64,000 nucleotides of DNA from Amycolatopsis methanolica 239 (GCF_000739085.1 NZ_CP009110.1:3534001-3598000); one strand, 5' to 3'. Shown: positions 30,824 to 40,047, counted from the first letter of the stretch. The notes: generated by a model not told the origin, from the letters alone. Numbers and translations: made by a program.

Positions 30824-32436
30824 ACCTGCTGGAGATCAAGGACCTGCGCGTCACCTACCGGGACGTCGAGGCCGTGCGTGGTGTGGACCTCACACTCGCG
30901 CCGGGGGAGACCCTCGGCGTGGCCGGGGAGTCCGGCTCGGGCAAGTCCACGGTCGCGATGAGCGTGCTGCGGCTGCTGCCCAAATCCGCGAAGGTCACCG
31001 GGGAGATCCGGCTCGACGGCGAGGACGTCACCACCATGCGCTGGGGCCACCTGCGCGCGGTGCGGTGGGCCGAGGCGTCCGTGGTGTTCCAGGGCGCCAT
31101 GCACGCGCTCAACCCGGTCCGCACCATCGGCGACCAGATCGCCGAGCCCATCCGGCTGCACGACCCCTCGGCCACCGACGTCGACGGCCGGGTCGCGGAA
31201 CTGCTCGAATCGGTGGACCTGCCCGCCTCGCGCGCCGGGGCCTATCCGCACGAGCTGTCCGGCGGGCAGAAGCAGCGCGTCATGATCGCGATGGCGCTGG
31301 CCTGCCGGCCGCGGCTGATCATCGCCGACGAGCCGACCACCGCGCTCGACGTCATCGTGCAGGCCCAGGTGCTCGACCTGCTGACCCGGCTGGTCGCCGA
31401 GCACGGACTCGCGCTGATCATGATCAGCCACGACCTGTCCGTGCTCGCCGCGACCTGCGCGCGCATCGCCGTGATGTACCGCGGTGAGATCGTCGAGGAG
31501 GGCCCGTCCGCCGAGGTGATGCGCTCGCCGCGGCACGAGCACACCCGCGCGCTCGCCGCCGCGTTCCCGACGGTCGGCGACCCGGCCGCCCGGTTCGCGC
31601 CCGCCACCACCGCGCCGCTGCCGCCGGAGCCGGACACCCGGCCCGCGCCGGACGTGCTGCTGGCCGCGGAGAACCTGCGGGTGAGCTTCCGCGACCGGCG
31701 CGGCGCCCGCATCGACGCCGTCGCGGGCGTGGACCTGCAGGTGCGGCGCAACGAGATCGTCGCGCTCGTCGGCCAGTCCGGCTCGGGCAAGACCACCCTG
31801 GCCCGCACCCTGCTCGGTCTGCAGAAACCGACCTCCGGCGTGGTCCGCTACGACGGGCAGCCGGTGCCCGCCTCGGGCGTGGCGCTCAAGGCCTACCGGC
31901 GGCACGTCCAGCTGGTGCTGCAGGACCCGGCCAGCGCGCTCAACCCGCGGCACACCGTCTACGAGGCGGTCGCCGAGGGGCCGCGCATCCACCGGATGCC
32001 CGGCGACGAGCGGCAGATCGTGACCGAGGCGCTGGAGGCCGCGGAACTGCGCCCGGCCGAGCAGTTCCTGCACCGGCTGCCGCACGAGCTCTCCGGCGGG
32101 CAACGGCAGCGCGTGGTCATCGCCGGCGCGCTCGCCCTGCGGCCGGGGGTGCTCGTCGCCGACGAGCCCGTCGCGTCGCTGGACGCCTCGGTGCGCGGCG
32201 AGATCCTCGGGCTGCTGCTGCGGCTGCGCCGCGAACTCGGGCTGGCCGGCCTGGTGATCACCCACGACCTCGGGCTGGCGTGGAACATCGCCGACCGCGT
32301 GGCCGTGATGTACCGGGGCGAACTCGTCGAGGTCGGCACCGTCGAGGAGGTCCTGCTCCACCCGGCGCACGACTACACGCGGTCCCTGCTCGCCGCGCTT
32401 CCGGGAGGAACGACGCGAGCATCACTACCGTCCTGA
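30820..32436 (+). CDS. Fused double ATP-binding protein of the peptide ABC transporter
   Basis: 538 residues containing two complete ABC domains, equivalent to DppD and DppF in one chain. Domain 1 has Walker A GESGSGKS (about residue 34), signature LSGGQKQR and Walker B LIIADEPT. Domain 2 has GQSGSGKT (about 317), LSGGQRQR and LVADEPVASLD. Both carry the oligopeptide-type C-terminal motif MYRGE(I/L)VE. All catalytic motifs are intact in both halves, so two hydrolytic sites are expected. GTG start overlaps dppC by 4 bp; last gene of the operon. Confidence 0.95.
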   Translation: MNLLEIKDLRVTYRDVEAVRGVDLTLAPGETLGVAGESGSGKSTVAMSVLRLLPKSAKVTGEIRLDGEDVTTMRWGHLRAVRWAEASVVFQGAMHALNPVRTIGDQIAEPIRLHDPSATDVDGRVAELLESVDLPASRAGAYPHELSGGQKQRVMIAMALACRPRLIIADEPTTALDVIVQAQVLDLLTRLVAEHGLALIMISHDLSVLAATCARIAVMYRGEIVEEGPSAEVMRSPRHEHTRALAAAFPTVGDPAARFAPATTAPLPPEPDTRPAPDVLLAAENLRVSFRDRRGARIDAVAGVDLQVRRNEIVALVGQSGSGKTTLARTLLGLQKPTSGVVRYDGQPVPASGVALKAYRRHVQLVLQDPASALNPRHTVYEAVAEGPRIHRMPGDERQIVTEALEAAELRPAEQFLHRLPHELSGGQRQRVVIAGALALRPGVLVADEPVASLDASVRGEILGLLLRLRRELGLAGLVITHDLGLAWNIADRVAVMYRGELVEVGTVEEVLLHPAHDYTRSLLAALPGGTTRASLPS

Positions 32437-32501
32437 ATGCCCGCAAGTCAAGGAAATGACGTTCCCGGCGCGAACCGGCACGGGAACGGTGTGTAATCTC
32501 C

Positions 32502-34064
32502 GTGGACGAAATGGCGACCACCACTGACCCCGCTCCCGGGGCGCCCGCGCAGGCGCACCCGGCCGCGCGCGTGCGCGTGCCCTCGCGGTTCCCGTACCGC
32601 ACGATCGCGATGGGCACCCTCGGCAGTCTCCTGCTTCTCATCGGCGCGCTCGGGGCTGGTGGCATCCTGATCCGCGACCCGGTCCTCGGACACGGCCCGC
32701 TGTCCTGGGTCCGCTACGGGCACGGGCAGATGCTCGCCAACGCGGTGCTCTACGGCGGGTTCGCGCTCGTGGTGTGGGCATGGGTCCGGCTGGGCCGCTA
32801 CATGCTCGCCGGGCGCATCGGCAGCAGGCCGATCCTCGTCGCCGCGGCGTGCTGGATGGCGCCGCTGCTGATTTCGCCGCCGCTGTTCACCCGCGACGTG
32901 TTCTCCTACCTCGGCCAGGGCGCGCAGCTGCTGCACGGGCTCGACCCGTACGAGCACGGCCCGGCCGAGCTCGAGGTGCTGCGCGACGTGGTGCAGAACG
33001 TGCACCCGGTCTGGCAGACCACCCCGGCGCCCTACGGCCCGCTGTTCCTGCTGATCGCCAAGGGTGTCGTCGCCCTGACCGGCGACAACGTGATCGCCGG
33101 CGTCATCGCGACGCGCCTGGTGCTGCTCATCGGCCTGGCGATGATGCTGTGGGCGCTGCCGCGGCTGGTGCGCCACCTCGGCGGCAAGCTGCCGATCACC
33201 GTGTGGCTCGCGGTCGCCAGCCCGATGACCGTCATCCACCTCGTCGGCGGCCCGCACAACGACCTGCTGATGCTGGGCTTCCTGACCATCGGCGTGCTCG
33301 CCGCACTGGAACGCAAGCACGCGGTCGCGATCGTGCTGGTCACGATCGGCATGCTGATCAAGCCGACCGCGGCGGTCGCGCTGCCGTTCCTGGTGTGGGT
33401 GTGGGCCAACCACCTGCCGCACCCCAGCCGGATCCGCAACTTCCTCCAGGCGGGCGTGATCTCGGTCGGCCTGTTCGGGATCGTGTTCGTGGTCGGCACC
33501 TGGGTCTCGCTCGGCTCGTTCAACCTGGGCTGGGTGACCGGCCTGCAGGCGCCGACGCTGGTGACGAACTGGCTGAACTTCCCGACCGGGATCGGGCAGC
33601 TGGCGCACACGCTGGTGAACCTGGTGATCACCGTGCCGGAGTCGCCGTTCGTGACGGTGGCCCGTGCGCTGGCGATGCTGACGCTGGCCGCGTTCGGCGT
33701 GCGGCAGTGGTGGAAGGCCCGCAACGGCGGCAACGAGGCGATCTTCCGGATGGCCATGACGCTGCTGGCCACCGCGATCCTCGCCCCACCGACCCTGCCG
33801 TGGTACCTGACCTGGGGCTTCGTGATCGCGTCGGCGTTCCCGTGGCGGCGCAGGCACCTGGCCATCGTGGTCGCCGTGGCATCGTTCCTGGTGCTCGCCT
33901 ACTACCCGACGGGCGAGCAGGCCCTCTACGACTGGTGGTTCGTCGTGGTGGTCCTGGCGCTGTCGGTCTACGCGGCGGCCTCGCTGCTGCGCCCGGACCC
34001 CCTCGGCCTGGTCGGCGCGTGGCGGCGCCAGCCCGAGGTGCCGGACTTCGTCGCGAAGGACTAG
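32502..34064 (+). CDS. mptB: Polyprenol-phosphomannose-dependent alpha-1,6-mannosyltransferase MptB-like
   Basis: 520-residue polytopic membrane glycosyltransferase (GT-C fold) with about twelve hydrophobic helices. The first external loop, FTRDVFSYLGQGAQLLHGLDPYEHGP, holds the acidic catalytic residues of the MptA/MptB family, which elongates the alpha-1,6-mannan core of lipomannan/lipoarabinomannan using polyprenyl-phosphomannose. This supports an LM/LAM-type envelope as in mycolata and relatives. GTG 32502 or ATG 32511 may be the start. Stands alone 65 bp after the transporter operon. Confidence 0.88.
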   Translation: MDEMATTTDPAPGAPAQAHPAARVRVPSRFPYRTIAMGTLGSLLLLIGALGAGGILIRDPVLGHGPLSWVRYGHGQMLANAVLYGGFALVVWAWVRLGRYMLAGRIGSRPILVAAACWMAPLLISPPLFTRDVFSYLGQGAQLLHGLDPYEHGPAELEVLRDVVQNVHPVWQTTPAPYGPLFLLIAKGVVALTGDNVIAGVIATRLVLLIGLAMMLWALPRLVRHLGGKLPITVWLAVASPMTVIHLVGGPHNDLLMLGFLTIGVLAALERKHAVAIVLVTIGMLIKPTAAVALPFLVWVWANHLPHPSRIRNFLQAGVISVGLFGIVFVVGTWVSLGSFNLGWVTGLQAPTLVTNWLNFPTGIGQLAHTLVNLVITVPESPFVTVARALAMLTLAAFGVRQWWKARNGGNEAIFRMAMTLLATAILAPPTLPWYLTWGFVIASAFPWRRRHLAIVVAVASFLVLAYYPTGEQALYDWWFVVVVLALSVYAAASLLRPDPLGLVGAWRRQPEVPDFVAKD

Positions 34065-34112
34065 CCGGCGAGCGACATCGTCCCGCCGCCGTCGGAGCCG
34101 GCGCTGCTCGTC

Positions 34113-34141
34113 GCCGACTGCCCGTCGGCCTCGATCGAGGC
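34113..34141. terminator. Possible bidirectional terminator
   Basis: In the 103 bp between two convergent genes lie a GCCGAC/GTCGGC hairpin with a 5-nt loop (34113-34129) and, directly adjoining it, the perfect 14-bp palindrome GCCTCGATCGAGGC (34128-34141). No T-run. Nothing else is recognisable in the gap. Confidence 0.35.
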
Positions 34142-34167
34142 GCCGCCTGTACAGATCGCGTCACCGC

Positions 34168-34584
34168 TCAGGGGCCGGCCGGGCCGGTTCCTGCCCAGCC
34201 GCTCCACCGGGTCACGCGGGTGCGCACCACCGGGCCCTCCGGCGGCCGCTCCGCGTACTGCGGGTACTTCGCCACCAGCAGCGGCACCGGCCCCGGCGCC
34301 TCGACCGTCGCGATGCCGTCGGCCCGCGCCCACCACAACCTGGTCCAGTCCTCGTCGTAGGCGTCGGCCAGGAAGGTCACCGCGGGGTTCGCCGCGATGT
34401 TCGCCAGCCGTCGCAATGCGTGCGTCGACTTCGGTTTGTGGTCGACCGCGAACACGATCTCGTCCCCGGACACCGCGAACGTCACCGGCACCAGATGCGG
34501 CTGCCCGTCCGCCGACACGGTCGCCAGCCGCGCCACCCGCGATGCCACGAACCGGGCCCGCGCCTCCGCCGGATCAAGCCGCAC
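34168..34584 (-). CDS. PPOX-class F420-dependent oxidoreductase (TIGR03668-like)
   Basis: 138-residue split-barrel flavin/F420-binding protein: ARFVASRVARLATVSADGQPHLVPVTFAV is the N-terminal cofactor-binding strand pair, followed by VFAVDHKPKSTHALRRLANI and a C-terminal ARADGIATVE strand. The DHKPK segment and length match the TIGR03668 group of actinobacterial F420 enzymes. Substrate unknown. It overlaps the end of the S66 gene by 11 bp and is last in the S9-S66-oxidoreductase operon. Confidence 0.85.
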   Translation of the reverse strand: MRLDPAEARARFVASRVARLATVSADGQPHLVPVTFAVSGDEIVFAVDHKPKSTHALRRLANIAANPAVTFLADAYDEDWTRLWWARADGIATVEAPGPVPLLVAKYPQYAERPPEGPVVRTRVTRWSGWAGTGPAGP

Positions 34585-35431
34585 CGGTCACCACCCGCAG
34601 CGCATCGGTCTCCAGCACGGCCTCGACCCCGAGCGGCACCGTCAGCGACCCCTCGACGTGCCCGAACGGCACCCCGGCGAGCACCGGCACCCCCAGCGGC
34701 GCCAGCCGGTCCAGCATCAGCGCCCGCACCTGCGCCGGGTCCCCACACTGGGTCCACGTGCCCAGCACGATCCCGGCCACGCCGTCGAACCAGCCGGAGC
34801 GCAGCAGTTGCGTGAGCATCCGGTCCAGCCGGTAGACCGGCTCCGTCACGTCCTCCAGCACGACGATCGCGTCCCGCGCGCCGCCCTGTTCCGGTGCGCC
34901 GACACTGGAGGCGAGCAGGCTCAGGTTCCCGCCGGTCAACCGGCCTCGCGCCGTGCCCGCGACCAGCGCCTCGGTGCCGGGCAGCGTCACCGGTCCCGGC
35001 TCGAACAACGCGCGGCGCAACCCCGAACCGCCGGCGTCGTCCCAGTAGTCGCCCGCGGGCATCGGCGAGAACAACGTCGGCAGGCCCAGGTGCTGGTGGA
35101 TCGCCGCGTGCAGCGCCGTCACATCGCTCGACCCGGCGAACACCTTCGCGCCGGCGCCGCGCAGCGCGGGCCAGTCCAGCAGGTCCAGCATCCGATGCGT
35201 GCCGTAGCCACCGCGCGCCGCGAGCACGGCGTCCACCTCCGTGTCCAGCCACGCCGCGGTGAACAGTTCCGCCCGCGCCGCGTCGGTGTCGGCCAGGTAG
35301 GAGGCGTGCCGCGAACCCGGCTTGACGAGGTTGCGCACCCGCAGCCCCCACGAGCCGAGCACGGCCAGCGCCCGCTCCAGCCGCTCCGGGGCGACCGGCC
35401 CGGCGGGCGCGACCAGGGCGACGGTCTTCAC
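34574..35431 (-). CDS. S66 family LD-carboxypeptidase (LdcA-like)
   Basis: 285-residue serine peptidase. It begins VKTVALVAPAGPV; FAGSSDVTALHAAI carries the nucleophilic Ser, GGNLSLLAS and the conserved VLEDVTEPVYRLDRMLTQL follow, and GVPFGHVEGSLTVPLG holds the catalytic His. Family enzymes cleave the L,D-bond that releases D-Ala from tetrapeptide muropeptides in cell-wall recycling, or microcin derivatives. The GTG start at 35431 overlaps the S9 peptidase stop by 4 bp. Confidence 0.92.
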   Translation of the reverse strand: MKTVALVAPAGPVAPERLERALAVLGSWGLRVRNLVKPGSRHASYLADTDAARAELFTAAWLDTEVDAVLAARGGYGTHRMLDLLDWPALRGAGAKVFAGSSDVTALHAAIHQHLGLPTLFSPMPAGDYWDDAGGSGLRRALFEPGPVTLPGTEALVAGTARGRLTGGNLSLLASSVGAPEQGGARDAIVVLEDVTEPVYRLDRMLTQLLRSGWFDGVAGIVLGTWTQCGDPAQVRALMLDRLAPLGVPVLAGVPFGHVEGSLTVPLGVEAVLETDALRVVTGAA

Positions 35432-37350
35432 GAGCGCAGCTCCAGCTTCGGCACCCCGGGCGTGGCGAACCCGAACACCTGCCCGTAGAACGACAGCTCG
35501 GCCTCCAGCGCCGCGATCATGGTCTCCGCACGCCGGAACCCGTGCTGCTCGCCCTCGAACGTCAGGTAGGCGTGCGGGATGCCGCTGCCGGTCAGCGCCG
35601 CGACGAACCGGTCGGCCTGCTCGGGCGGGCAGATCTGGTCGTCGAGCCCCTGCAGGAGCAGCACCGGCCCGGCCAGCCGGGCGGCGTGCCGCAGCGGCGA
35701 CCGCTCCACGTAGCGCTCCCGCGTCTCCGGCAGCGGCCCGACGAGCCCGAGCACGTACTGGGACTCGAAGTCGTGGGTCTCGCCGCCGTCGCCGGTCCAC
35801 TCGGCCAGGTCGAGGATCGGGTACTTGATCGTCGCCGCGCGGTAGGTGGTCACGCTCGTCATGGACGCCGCCGACGTGTAGCCGCCCGCGCTGCCGCCGC
35901 GGATCGCGAGCCGCGCCGGGTCGGCGGCGCCTTCGGCCGCGAGCGCTTCGGCCACCGCGGCGCAGTCCCGCACGTCGACCACGCCCCACTGTTCCCGCAG
36001 CCGTTCCCGGTAGGCGCGCCCGTAGCCGACCGAGCCGCCGTAGTTGACCGCGACGATCCCGATGCCGCGGCTGGTGAAGTAGGCGAAGTCCAGGGCGAGG
36101 TCGCCGGACACGCGCCCGGTGGGACCCCCGTGGACGTGCACCAGGTAGGGCGGGCGCTCGCCCTCGGGCCCGGTGAACCCGGGGTTGGCCGGCGGGTAGA
36201 CGTAGGCCGGGATCTCGACGCCGTCCGGGCCGGGGAACATCCGTTCCTGCGGCACCGGCAGGTACTCCGCGGGCGGCAGCGGGCGCGCGGGCGGGGTCAG
36301 CTCGGTCACCGCGCCGCTGCCGAGGTCGACGTGCACGACGGCGCTCTCGTGTCGCGGTCCGGCGGCGATGCCCGCGACCCCGGTCCCGTGCCGCGCCAGG
36401 GTCGCCGCCCAGCTCGTCAGGTGCTCCGCGACGGGCGTGACCGTTCCGCTGTTCTCGTCCAGCACGGCCAGGCGGCCGGAGTCGAGCACGGCGTGCCTGC
36501 CGTCGCCCAGCGGCACGAACCAGTTCGACCCGATCTTCCACAGCGGCCCGCCCAGTTCCCGCTCGCCGGGGACGAGCGCGGCGGCCGTCCCGTCGAGCCC
36601 GATCCGGTGCAGGTTCCACCAGCCGTCCGGGTCCATCAGCGCCAGCAGAGTGCCGTCCCCGGCCCACTCCACCTGGCAGACCGACACGCCGGGGCCGCCG
36701 GCGAGGACCCGGTGCGGGCCGAACCCGCCGGGCCGCACCTCGGCCACGCACAGTTCGGTGGCATCCCACGGCATGTGCGGGTGCTCCCAGCCCAGCCACG
36801 CCGCGAGCCGGCCGTCCGGCGACAGTTGCGGCGCGGTCAGGAAGTGGTGGGTCGCCGCCAGCGGCACCACCTCGCGACCGGTGATCGACACCAGGTCGCG
36901 CCGGACGTCGGTGCGTCGCGGCCCGGTGCTCGTCTCCCGCACCGCCCACACCGCGCCGTCCGGTCCGGGCCGGAGGTCGCCGTACCGGACGCCCTGCGTC
37001 ACGTGCGGCTCCGGTGTGACCGGAACCACCTCGCCGCTGTCCAGGTCGCGCCCGTACACCCGCTGGTCGTCCCAGTGGGTGAAGTAGAGGGTCCGGCCGA
37101 TCACCAGCCACGGCCGGCCGCCGTACTCATGCACCCGGTTCCGGGCGTTCCACGGCGGCGGCAGCATCTCCTCCGCACCGTCCTGACCAGCACGGACCAG
37201 CGTCAGCCTGCCGCCTTCGGCGGGCCGGGCCTCGGCCCACCAGACGGCGTCGCCCACGACGTCGAGCCACTGCGCGCCACCGCCCGCGGCGGCGACGTCG
37301 GCGGCGGAGATGGGGGAGGTCCAGGTGCCGTACGGCGCGGTTTCAGCCAC
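35428..37350 (-). CDS. S9 family prolyl oligopeptidase-like peptidase
   Basis: 640 residues: an N-terminal seven-bladed propeller (about 1-370, with repeated W-D-G/S-P-D-G motifs) followed by an alpha/beta-hydrolase domain with the nucleophile elbow RGGSAGGYTS and the Asp region LLLQGLDDQICPP; a C-terminal EGEQHGFR supplies the His. No signal peptide, so cytoplasmic processing of short peptides (acylaminoacyl- or dipeptidyl-peptidase type) is likely. First gene of a peptidase operon with the S66 enzyme. It diverges from DUF3090, 76 bp apart. Confidence 0.93.
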   Translation of the reverse strand: MAETAPYGTWTSPISAADVAAAGGGAQWLDVVGDAVWWAEARPAEGGRLTLVRAGQDGAEEMLPPPWNARNRVHEYGGRPWLVIGRTLYFTHWDDQRVYGRDLDSGEVVPVTPEPHVTQGVRYGDLRPGPDGAVWAVRETSTGPRRTDVRRDLVSITGREVVPLAATHHFLTAPQLSPDGRLAAWLGWEHPHMPWDATELCVAEVRPGGFGPHRVLAGGPGVSVCQVEWAGDGTLLALMDPDGWWNLHRIGLDGTAAALVPGERELGGPLWKIGSNWFVPLGDGRHAVLDSGRLAVLDENSGTVTPVAEHLTSWAATLARHGTGVAGIAAGPRHESAVVHVDLGSGAVTELTPPARPLPPAEYLPVPQERMFPGPDGVEIPAYVYPPANPGFTGPEGERPPYLVHVHGGPTGRVSGDLALDFAYFTSRGIGIVAVNYGGSVGYGRAYRERLREQWGVVDVRDCAAVAEALAAEGAADPARLAIRGGSAGGYTSAASMTSVTTYRAATIKYPILDLAEWTGDGGETHDFESQYVLGLVGPLPETRERYVERSPLRHAARLAGPVLLLQGLDDQICPPEQADRFVAALTGSGIPHAYLTFEGEQHGFRRAETMIAALEAELSFYGQVFGFATPGVPKLELRS

Positions 37351-37426
37351 CGCCGCACTCTAACTAAGATGCAAGCGGGGGCGGCGGATGCCGATCATGA
37401 AACGGTGGCATAGGGTCGGGGGTGCC

Positions 37427-38005
37427 ATGGCTCGTGTAATCCACGTCTTCCGCCAGCCTGACCGGTTCGTCGCAGGGACCGTCGGGGAACCGGGCGACCG
37501 CACTTTCTACCTGCAGGCCACCGAGGACGTCCGAACGGTGAGCGTGACGATCGAGAAGCAGCAGGTGCAGGTGCTCGCCGAGCGCCTGGCCTCGCTGCTG
37601 GAGGAGATCGTCGCGCGGTTCGGCGCCGAGGTGCCCGAAACCGTGCCCGACGACCTCGTCGATGTCGACCCGCTCGAGGTCCCGGTCGAGGAGGAGTTCC
37701 GGGTCGGCACGATGGGCCTGGGCTGGGACGCCGAGACCAGCGCGGTCGTGATCGAGCTGCTCGCGATGACCGAGGGCGAGGTCGACGAGACCGTCGTGCT
37801 CGACGACACCGAGGAGGGCCCGGACGCGGTGCGCGTGTTCCTCAGCCCTGCCGCGGCGCGGGCGTTCGCCGAGCGCGCCGACCGGGTCGTGCGCGCCGGG
37901 CGCAAGCCGTGCCCGCTGTGCGGCGAGCCGCTGGACCCGGAGGGCCACATCTGCCCGCGGCAGAACGGCTACCGGCGCAACACCGACCTGGCCGACGAGA
38001 GCTAG
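37427..38005 (+). CDS. DUF3090 family protein
   Basis: 192 residues starting MARVIHVFRQPDRFVAGTVG and ending in a zinc-ribbon-like CPLCGEPLDPEGHICPRQNGYRR. This is the actinobacterial DUF3090 (TIGR03847) family; function unknown. The ATG at 37427 follows a G-rich ribosome-binding site and gives the family's standard start. The SCO1664-family gene follows 2 bp later, the usual partner of DUF3090. Confidence 0.93.
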   Translation: MARVIHVFRQPDRFVAGTVGEPGDRTFYLQATEDVRTVSVTIEKQQVQVLAERLASLLEEIVARFGAEVPETVPDDLVDVDPLEVPVEEEFRVGTMGLGWDAETSAVVIELLAMTEGEVDETVVLDDTEEGPDAVRVFLSPAAARAFAERADRVVRAGRKPCPLCGEPLDPEGHICPRQNGYRRNTDLADES

Positions 38006-38007
38006 AC

Positions 38008-38811
38008 GTGGCCCCACCGGTCGGTCCAGCCGATCCGCACGCCAGGGAGTTGCTCACGCGCGGCCGCCTGACGGTCGAAGGCCGCCTGGTCGACGCCTCG
38101 AACGTCACGCTGTTCTGCTCGGTCGAGCTGGACGGGCTGTCGGCGCAGGCGGTGTACAAACCGGTGTCGGGCGAGCGGCCGCTGTGGGACTTCCCGGACG
38201 GCACGCTCGCCGGGCGCGAGGTCGCCACCGCGCTGCTGTCCGAGGCCGCCGGGCTGGGCCGGGTACCGCCGACGGTGCTGCGGGACGGCCCGTTCGGCGA
38301 AGGCATGGTGCAGCTGTGGGTGGAGACCGGCGACGAGGAGCTGATCGCCGTCCGGTCGCCGAAGGACGTGCCGGACGACTGGAAAATCGTGCTGCACGCC
38401 CACGACCGGGCCGGTGAGCCCGCGGTGCTCGCGCACGCCGACCACCCGGGCATGCGGGACCTCGCGGTCCTGGACATCATCGCCAACAACACCGACCGCA
38501 AGGGCGGGCACGTGCTGGTCGGAACCGACGGCACGGTGTACGGCGTCGACCACGGCATCTGCCTGCACGCCGAGCCGAAGCTGCGCACGGTGCTGTGGGG
38601 CTGGGTGGGCGACCCGCTGCCCGCCGAGACGCTGGAGAAGCTGCGCGCGCTGCCGGAGAAGATCCGCGGCGACCTGGGCGAGCAGCTCGCACCGCACCTG
38701 ACGAAGCTGGAGATCAGCGCCATCGCCGAGCGCGCGGAGATGCTGGTGGCCACCGGCGTGTTCCCCGAACCCGGCGACGACTGGCGCGCCATCCCCTGGC
38801 CGTTGTTCTGA
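38008..38811 (+). CDS. SCO1664 family protein (PI3/4-kinase-like fold)
   Basis: 267-residue protein with LTRGRLTVEGRLVDASNVTL, a conserved YKPVSGERPLWDFPDGTLAGREVA segment (ATP-binding-like Lys) and DIIANNTDRKGGHVLVGTDGTVYGVDHGICLH, the catalytic- and metal-loop-like pattern of phosphatidylinositol-kinase-related proteins. The family is restricted to Actinobacteria; activity is unproven. GTG start 2 bp after DUF3090. The order phosphatase-DUF3090-SCO1664 seen in other Actinobacteria is here split by about 28 kb. Confidence 0.92.
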   Translation: MAPPVGPADPHARELLTRGRLTVEGRLVDASNVTLFCSVELDGLSAQAVYKPVSGERPLWDFPDGTLAGREVATALLSEAAGLGRVPPTVLRDGPFGEGMVQLWVETGDEELIAVRSPKDVPDDWKIVLHAHDRAGEPAVLAHADHPGMRDLAVLDIIANNTDRKGGHVLVGTDGTVYGVDHGICLHAEPKLRTVLWGWVGDPLPAETLEKLRALPEKIRGDLGEQLAPHLTKLEISAIAERAEMLVATGVFPEPGDDWRAIPWPLF

Positions 38812-38815
38812 CGTT

Positions 38816-38830
38816 CCACCGATCCGGTGG
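38816..38830 (+). terminator. Small hairpin after the SCO1664-family gene
   Basis: CCACCG-atc-CGGTGG begins 5 bp past the stop codon. Short stem, no T-run; a weak terminator candidate. Confidence 0.3.
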
Positions 38831-38941
38831 CCGCCCTCACCCGAACTCGTGATGGACCGGGGCGTGAGCTTTCGCCGTGCCCCGTGTCTGGCCTAGTGAA
38901 TCGGGTGCGAACACGGGGAGGCTGCGCATGGGCGGGATGCG

Positions 38942-39505
38942 GTGACGGCCGGGACCGACCTCGGCGAGGTCCTGGACGACGCGACGCTGGTCGCGCGGGC
39001 GCGAGACGGCGACGTGCGCGCCTACGAGCAGCTGGTGCGCCGCTACCAGGGCCCGATGTACCGGCTCGCGCTGCGCATGCTCGCCGCCGCCGGTGACGCC
39101 GAAGACGTGGTGCAGGAGGTGTTCCTGACCGTGTGGCGCCGCCTGGAGCAGCTCCAGGACGACGGCGCCTTCGTCGGCTGGCTGTACCGGTCGACCACGA
39201 ACCGCTGCCTCAACGTGATCCGCGCCCGCCGCCCGGTCACCGACGTCGACCCGGACGACACGGAAACCCCGCGTGGCGACACCCGGCCCGAGCGTGCCGC
39301 CGAGGTGAGCGCCCAGATGGCGGCCCTGACCACGGCGCTGGCCGGGCTGACCCCGGAGCAGCGGGCCTGCTGGCTGCTGCGCGAGGTGCACGGCCGGTCC
39401 TACGAGGAGATCGCGGAGGCCGTGTCGGCCTCGCCCACCGCGGTCCGCGGGCGCATCGCGCGGGCCCGCGCGCAACTGGCGGAGGTGATGCGGCCATGGC
39501 GCTAG
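38942..39505 (+). CDS. ECF-type RNA polymerase sigma factor
   Basis: 187 residues: region 2 YRLALRMLAAAGDAEDVVQEVFLTVWRRLEQL and region 4 LTPEQRACWLLREVHGRSYEEIAEAVSASPTAVRGRIARARAQL. The GTG at 38942 is used; a five-codon open frame MGGMR with a good GGGGAGG site ends on this GTG (GTGA overlap), so translation may be coupled. First gene of the Asp23/AmaP operon; the next gene, overlapping by 10 bp, starts with a CxxC-type region and may be its anti-sigma factor. Confidence 0.93.
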   Translation: MTAGTDLGEVLDDATLVARARDGDVRAYEQLVRRYQGPMYRLALRMLAAAGDAEDVVQEVFLTVWRRLEQLQDDGAFVGWLYRSTTNRCLNVIRARRPVTDVDPDDTETPRGDTRPERAAEVSAQMAALTTALAGLTPEQRACWLLREVHGRSYEEIAEAVSASPTAVRGRIARARAQLAEVMRPWR

Positions 39506-40047
39506 ACCAGACCACCCACGACCTGCCCTGCGGCCGGGCGCTGGAGGACGTGTGGGACCGCCTCGACGCGGTCACGGAGCACGACCTGACCTGTCCGCAC
39601 TGCTCGACCGCGCGCGGCAGCCTCCTCGCGCTGCGGGACGCGACCCGCGAGCTGGCGGCCGACGAGACCCAGCCGCCACTGGACCTGACCGGCAGGATCA
39701 TGGCCGCGGTGCGCGCCGACGTGCGCCGCCACCGGGGAATGGTGCCGCTGTCCGCGCCCGAGCCCGGCACGCTCGAAGTGAGCGAGCAGGCGGTCGCGGC
39801 CGTGCTGCGGTTCACCGCCGACGAGACGGACGGCATCCGCGCCCGCCGCTGCCGGGTGCTCACCAGCGGCATCACCGACGGGCAGACCCTGATCGAGGCG
39901 GAACTGTCGGTGGCCGCCGCCTACCGCGACGACCTCGCCGAGGTGCTGGCGCGCCTGCGGGACCGCCTCACCGCCGCCTGCACGTCCGCGATCGGGGTCC
40001 AGCTGGTGCGGCTGGATCTGAGGGTCGACGACCTCTACGACCGCTGA
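39496..40047 (+). CDS. Asp23/Gls24-associated protein, candidate anti-sigma factor
   Basis: 183 residues. The N-terminus CGRALEDVWDRLDAVTEHDLTCPHC resembles a zinc-binding anti-sigma region (His-x3-Cys-x2-Cys-like spacing). The remainder (LEVSEQAVAAVLRFTADETDGIRARRC, then RLTAACTSAIGVQLVRLDLRVDDLYD) has the alternating strand/helix pattern of Asp23-type modules. No membrane segment. It overlaps the sigma-factor gene by 10 bp, the usual arrangement for sigma/anti-sigma pairs. The anti-sigma role is inference. Confidence 0.75.
   Translation: MALDQTTHDLPCGRALEDVWDRLDAVTEHDLTCPHCSTARGSLLALRDATRELAADETQPPLDLTGRIMAAVRADVRRHRGMVPLSAPEPGTLEVSEQAVAAVLRFTADETDGIRARRCRVLTSGITDGQTLIEAELSVAAAYRDDLAEVLARLRDRLTAACTSAIGVQLVRLDLRVDDLYDR

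Noticed and set aside
34061..34336. Minus-strand frame ending in a Gly/Ser-rich tail after mptB
   Set aside because: Mostly antisense/out of frame to the F420-type oxidoreductase gene; no ribosome-binding site and no family.
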